From JBCBRD01 sp039819885 (GTDB lineage: Bacteria; Pseudomonadota; Alphaproteobacteria; Rhizobiales; Hyphomicrobiaceae), in NCBI GenBank assembly GCA_039819885.1, contig JBCBRD010000175.1, forward strand, positions 1 to 6,903: a stretch of 6,903 nucleotides of DNA. The letters are read 5' to 3'. Every line of letters begins with the position of its first letter. The first letter of the stretch is position 1. Below the pieces are notes generated by a model. That model ran no database searches. It worked only from the letters and a program-made list of their open reading frames with translations, and was not told where the DNA came from. The position numbers and the translations under genes are program-made. This document shows positions 4,764-6,903 of the stretch, piece after piece.

Positions 4764-6903
4764 ATGCGTTTGTTGTTGGTGCTCGCTGGGTGCTGCAGTC
4801 TCGCCCTGCCGCTACATGCTGCGGAAATACCCGAATGGAGCATTCGTGATATCTGCAAGGGCGAGGGTTTCGAAGGCCGTTGTCAACTGCTGGAGCGAAA
4901 CGCGCGGAATACGATCTCAGGTGGATGGGGTGTGTTGCCTGACTCCTATCGTACAAACTGTCTGAACGAAGTCCGTGACGAATACGACCAGAGTTATCGC
5001 CTGCTGTCTCAGTGTCTTGAAGCGCAGGCCTTGTCCGGTCTGGATAAGGATTTGCCTGGAACGGGGACCGTTGACGGGTCCATCACCGTTGCAGATGCGG
5101 GTGGGGCCGCCTCCCAACTGACGCCTGACCGTTATGATATTTTGAAGACTGACGATCTCCAGTCCCTCCTTCGACAAAGAGCGGCCTGGGGTGTTGGGGC
5201 TGAACCGAAAGAGGTCAAAGCTCCACTCGCTGCAGGTGCTGTGTCACCGCTGCCGAAAGATGAGCCGGCACCTGTCACTTCGGGTGCGGTTGCTGATCCG
5301 ATCATCAATCCTTTGGAAGATCGCCCACCTGTCAAAATGACGGATGTTGATCCTGCCCAGATCGCGTCCTCGATGGCGGCGCTCTTGAAGGAACGTGAAA
5401 GTTGGGGAACGGCGCCATGGGGTGGTGAAATTGAAGCCCAAAGCGGCGGCTATCCAATCCTTGCCACCAGCGACCTTGGCGCGCTGTTGAACCAACGTGG
5501 GACCTGGGGTGCGGGTGCGCCAGCCAAGGCTGTCAATGCGCCTTTGGCTGCCGGTGCGGTTTCGCCGTTGCCGAAAGACGGGGCCATTGTCGATGCGGGA
5601 GAGGGCGTCGGCGACCCGATCATCAATCCGGCGGACAACAAACCGGTTGCAAAGCTGACAGCGGTTCCAGCAAAGACAATCAATCGCGAGTTGGCGGCAC
5701 TTCTTAAAGAGCGTGAGAGTTGGGGTACGGCTCCGTCGTCACCGACGCGTGGTTACGCATTGCTAGAGACGTCGAGTTTGGACGCCTTGCTGAAGCAGCG
5801 TGCAAAATGGGGTGCTGGCGCACCGGCCAAAGTGGTAAACGCGCCATTGGCTGCAGGTGCGGTGTCACCTCTGCCAAAAACCAGCGATGCTGTTGTTGTC
5901 GCTGATGGGCCCGCCCCGATTATCAATCCGCTCGAAGATCGGCCGGATGTGACGTTGGTGAAACAGCCAGCCGAGGAGGTTGATCGCAAGCTCTCTGATC
6001 TTTTGAGTGAGCGCGCAAGCTGGGGGAGCGAACCTTCCAAGGTTCCTGAGACTTACGACATCCTGGCGACCGCAAGCCTGGATGACTTGTTGGCGCAGCG
6101 TGCAACTTGGGGTGCTGGTTCGCCGGCAAAAGAGGTGAAGGCACCTTTGGCTGCTGGGGCCGTGTCTCCTCTCGTCAAGGATGTGCCGATCGTGGTGCCA
6201 ACTGATAATGCGGCGCCTGTTATCGTGAACCCTCTTGAGGCGCGTGAAGCAGTCGTAATGGCTGACCAATCTCCAGCCTCTTTGAACAAGGAACTTGCGC
6301 TACTATTGGAAGAACGGGCTTCATGGGGCACTGCGCCTTCAACGACCGTTGCGGCATCAAGTGGGTCGCCATCTGAGGCTGATTACCCGATTTTGGCGAC
6401 TTCCAGTTTGGGAGACTTGTTGGCTCAACGTGCCCAGTGGGGGACGGGTGAAAGTGGTTCAACGGGTACGACCACGGCTTATGGATATCCTGTTTTGTCG
6501 ACCGATGATCTGAGCAAGCTGCTTGCGCAGCGTGCCGTATGGGGTGCTGGTGAAGCCAAACCGGTCAAAACGCCAAAGCTTGCCGCCGGAGCTGTATCAC
6601 CATTGCCACTGGAGACGGGAAGCGTAGCAGCTGCTTCAACGGGTGCCGCAGAGCCGATCATCAATCCAGCTGAGTTGCAGCCGTCGGTTCAATTGACCGA
6701 GCAATCGCAGAAGTTGCTGAATCAGCAGTTGGCCTTGCTACTGAAGGAGCGAGAAGGTTGGTCGTCTGGTGCGACCGCAACAGCAATTCCCACTGAGGAA
6801 ACGAAGGTCGCTGCACTTGGTAGCCCGGTCTACACGACAGCGTCTACATGTGAAGGGGAGCTGGAGAAAGTCGTGGCCAGTGGTGGGATCACCTTCCGCA
6901 GTG
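4764..6903 (+). CDS. Secreted tandem-repeat envelope protein with probable C-terminal OmpA-like domain (runs off right edge)
   Basis: 713 codons are open to the window end. Residues 1-19 or 1-20 form a signal peptide (LPLHAA, signal peptidase I type). Residues 21-90 form a small domain with four cysteines (C31, C40, C66, C84), a GGWGVLP segment and SYRLLSQCLE; the cysteines probably form two disulfides in the periplasm. Residues 124-680 carry about five tandem units, each ordered as helix A (LLxQRxxWGxG), PLAAGAVSPLPK, PIINPLEDRP, then helix D (LLxERxSWGTAP). At 696-713, CEGELEKVVASGGITFRS matches the first part of OmpA-like peptidoglycan-binding domains (Cys, short helix, then a GITF-type strand). 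The domain itself lies beyond the window, so that call is inference. The alternation of helices and Pro/Ala segments suggests an elongated periplasmic spacer between the Cys domain and the cell wall. Codon use looks like its neighbours. I do not recognise the repeat family. The start is supported by GGGAG and an upstream in-frame stop. Confidence 0.85.
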   Translation, partial: MRLLLVLAGCCSLALPLHAAEIPEWSIRDICKGEGFEGRCQLLERNARNTISGGWGVLPDSYRTNCLNEVRDEYDQSYRLLSQCLEAQALSGLDKDLPGTGTVDGSITVADAGGAASQLTPDRYDILKTDDLQSLLRQRAAWGVGAEPKEVKAPLAAGAVSPLPKDEPAPVTSGAVADPIINPLEDRPPVKMTDVDPAQIASSMAALLKERESWGTAPWGGEIEAQSGGYPILATSDLGALLNQRGTWGAGAPAKAVNAPLAAGAVSPLPKDGAIVDAGEGVGDPIINPADNKPVAKLTAVPAKTINRELAALLKERESWGTAPSSPTRGYALLETSSLDALLKQRAKWGAGAPAKVVNAPLAAGAVSPLPKTSDAVVVADGPAPIINPLEDRPDVTLVKQPAEEVDRKLSDLLSERASWGSEPSKVPETYDILATASLDDLLAQRATWGAGSPAKEVKAPLAAGAVSPLVKDVPIVVPTDNAAPVIVNPLEAREAVVMADQSPASLNKELALLLEERASWGTAPSTTVAASSGSPSEADYPILATSSLGDLLAQRAQWGTGESGSTGTTTAYGYPVLSTDDLSKLLAQRAVWGAGEAKPVKTPKLAAGAVSPLPLETGSVAAASTGAAEPIINPAELQPSVQLTEQSQKLLNQQLALLLKEREGWSSGATATAIPTEETKVAALGSPVYTTASTCEGELEKVVASGGITFRS
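5133..6803 (+). repeat. Tandem protein-coding repeats, about 300-350 bp per unit
   Basis: Five full units plus one half unit within the repeat-protein gene. Units start at a conserved Tyr: 5133-5450 (106 codons), 5451-5753 (101), 5754-6053 (100), 6054-6383 (110), a half unit 6384-6485 (34) and a last unit from 6486 to about 6803. Each full unit encodes, in order, helix A, the PLAAGAVSP segment, the INP segment and helix D. The half unit has helix A only. The last unit is the most diverged: PKLAAGAVSPLPL has one inserted Lys, and helix D ends GWSSGA. The copies are conserved in protein but differ at many synonymous sites, so they are old and not a recent DNA expansion. The end at about 6803 is approximate. 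Confidence 0.9.

Noticed and set aside
4764..4796. Lipoprotein signal (LAGC at residues 7-10 of the repeat protein)
   Set aside because: Only nine residues precede the Cys, too short for a normal lipoprotein signal, and the hydrophobic stretch continues past it to a good signal peptidase I site at LPLHAA. A lipoprotein is not fully excluded.
5132..6664. A series of minus-strand open frames with repeated Gly-Asp-Thr-Ala-Pro-Ala-Ala-like peptides opposite the repeat array
   Set aside because: They recur only because the sense strand is repetitive. Each is short and broken, with no start signal.
5133..6803. CRISPR array or DNA satellite
   Set aside because: The units are 100-116 codons, in frame, and conserved in protein but not closely in DNA. 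There are no short identical repeats with unique spacers.

Overview
The window looks like a chromosomal segment of an alphaproteobacterium. The support is the style of the TrxB N-terminus, the map-radC pair on one strand, the long polar N-terminal tail of RadC, a MipA/OmpV-family barrel protein, and moderately GC-rich DNA. I cannot place it at family level. No rRNA, tRNA, CRISPR array, insertion sequence or phage gene is visible.

Layout from left to right: (1) the 5' part of trxB on the minus strand, running off the left edge; (2) a gene-poor divergent spacer with one hairpin and a possible trxB promoter; (3) a possible 45-codon leader ORF with a perfect AGGAGG ribosome site, whose stop overlaps the start of a mipA/ompV-type gene as ATGA; (4) that outer-membrane protein gene on the plus strand, whose last 17 bases overlap the 3' end of a convergent alpha/beta-hydrolase gene; (5) the hydrolase on the minus strand, interrupted by a 97-base run of N; (6) radC and map, both on the minus strand, transcribed in the order map, radC and then the hydrolase; (7) a short divergent promoter region; (8) a large plus-strand gene running off the right edge.

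The last gene is the most unusual part. It encodes a secreted protein with a small four-cysteine N-terminal domain, then about five tandem units of 100-116 residues, then what looks like the first strand of an OmpA-type peptidoglycan-binding domain cut off by the window end. Each full unit holds two related LLxxRxxWG helices separated by proline-rich PLAAGAVSPLPK and PIINP segments. The spacing between the two tryptophans is nearly invariant (71-73 residues), while the spacing between units varies. I know of no named family with this architecture.

The genes do not form one pathway. map and radC are housekeeping genes, TrxB serves cytoplasmic thiol redox balance, and the mipA-like and repeat proteins both belong to the cell envelope.
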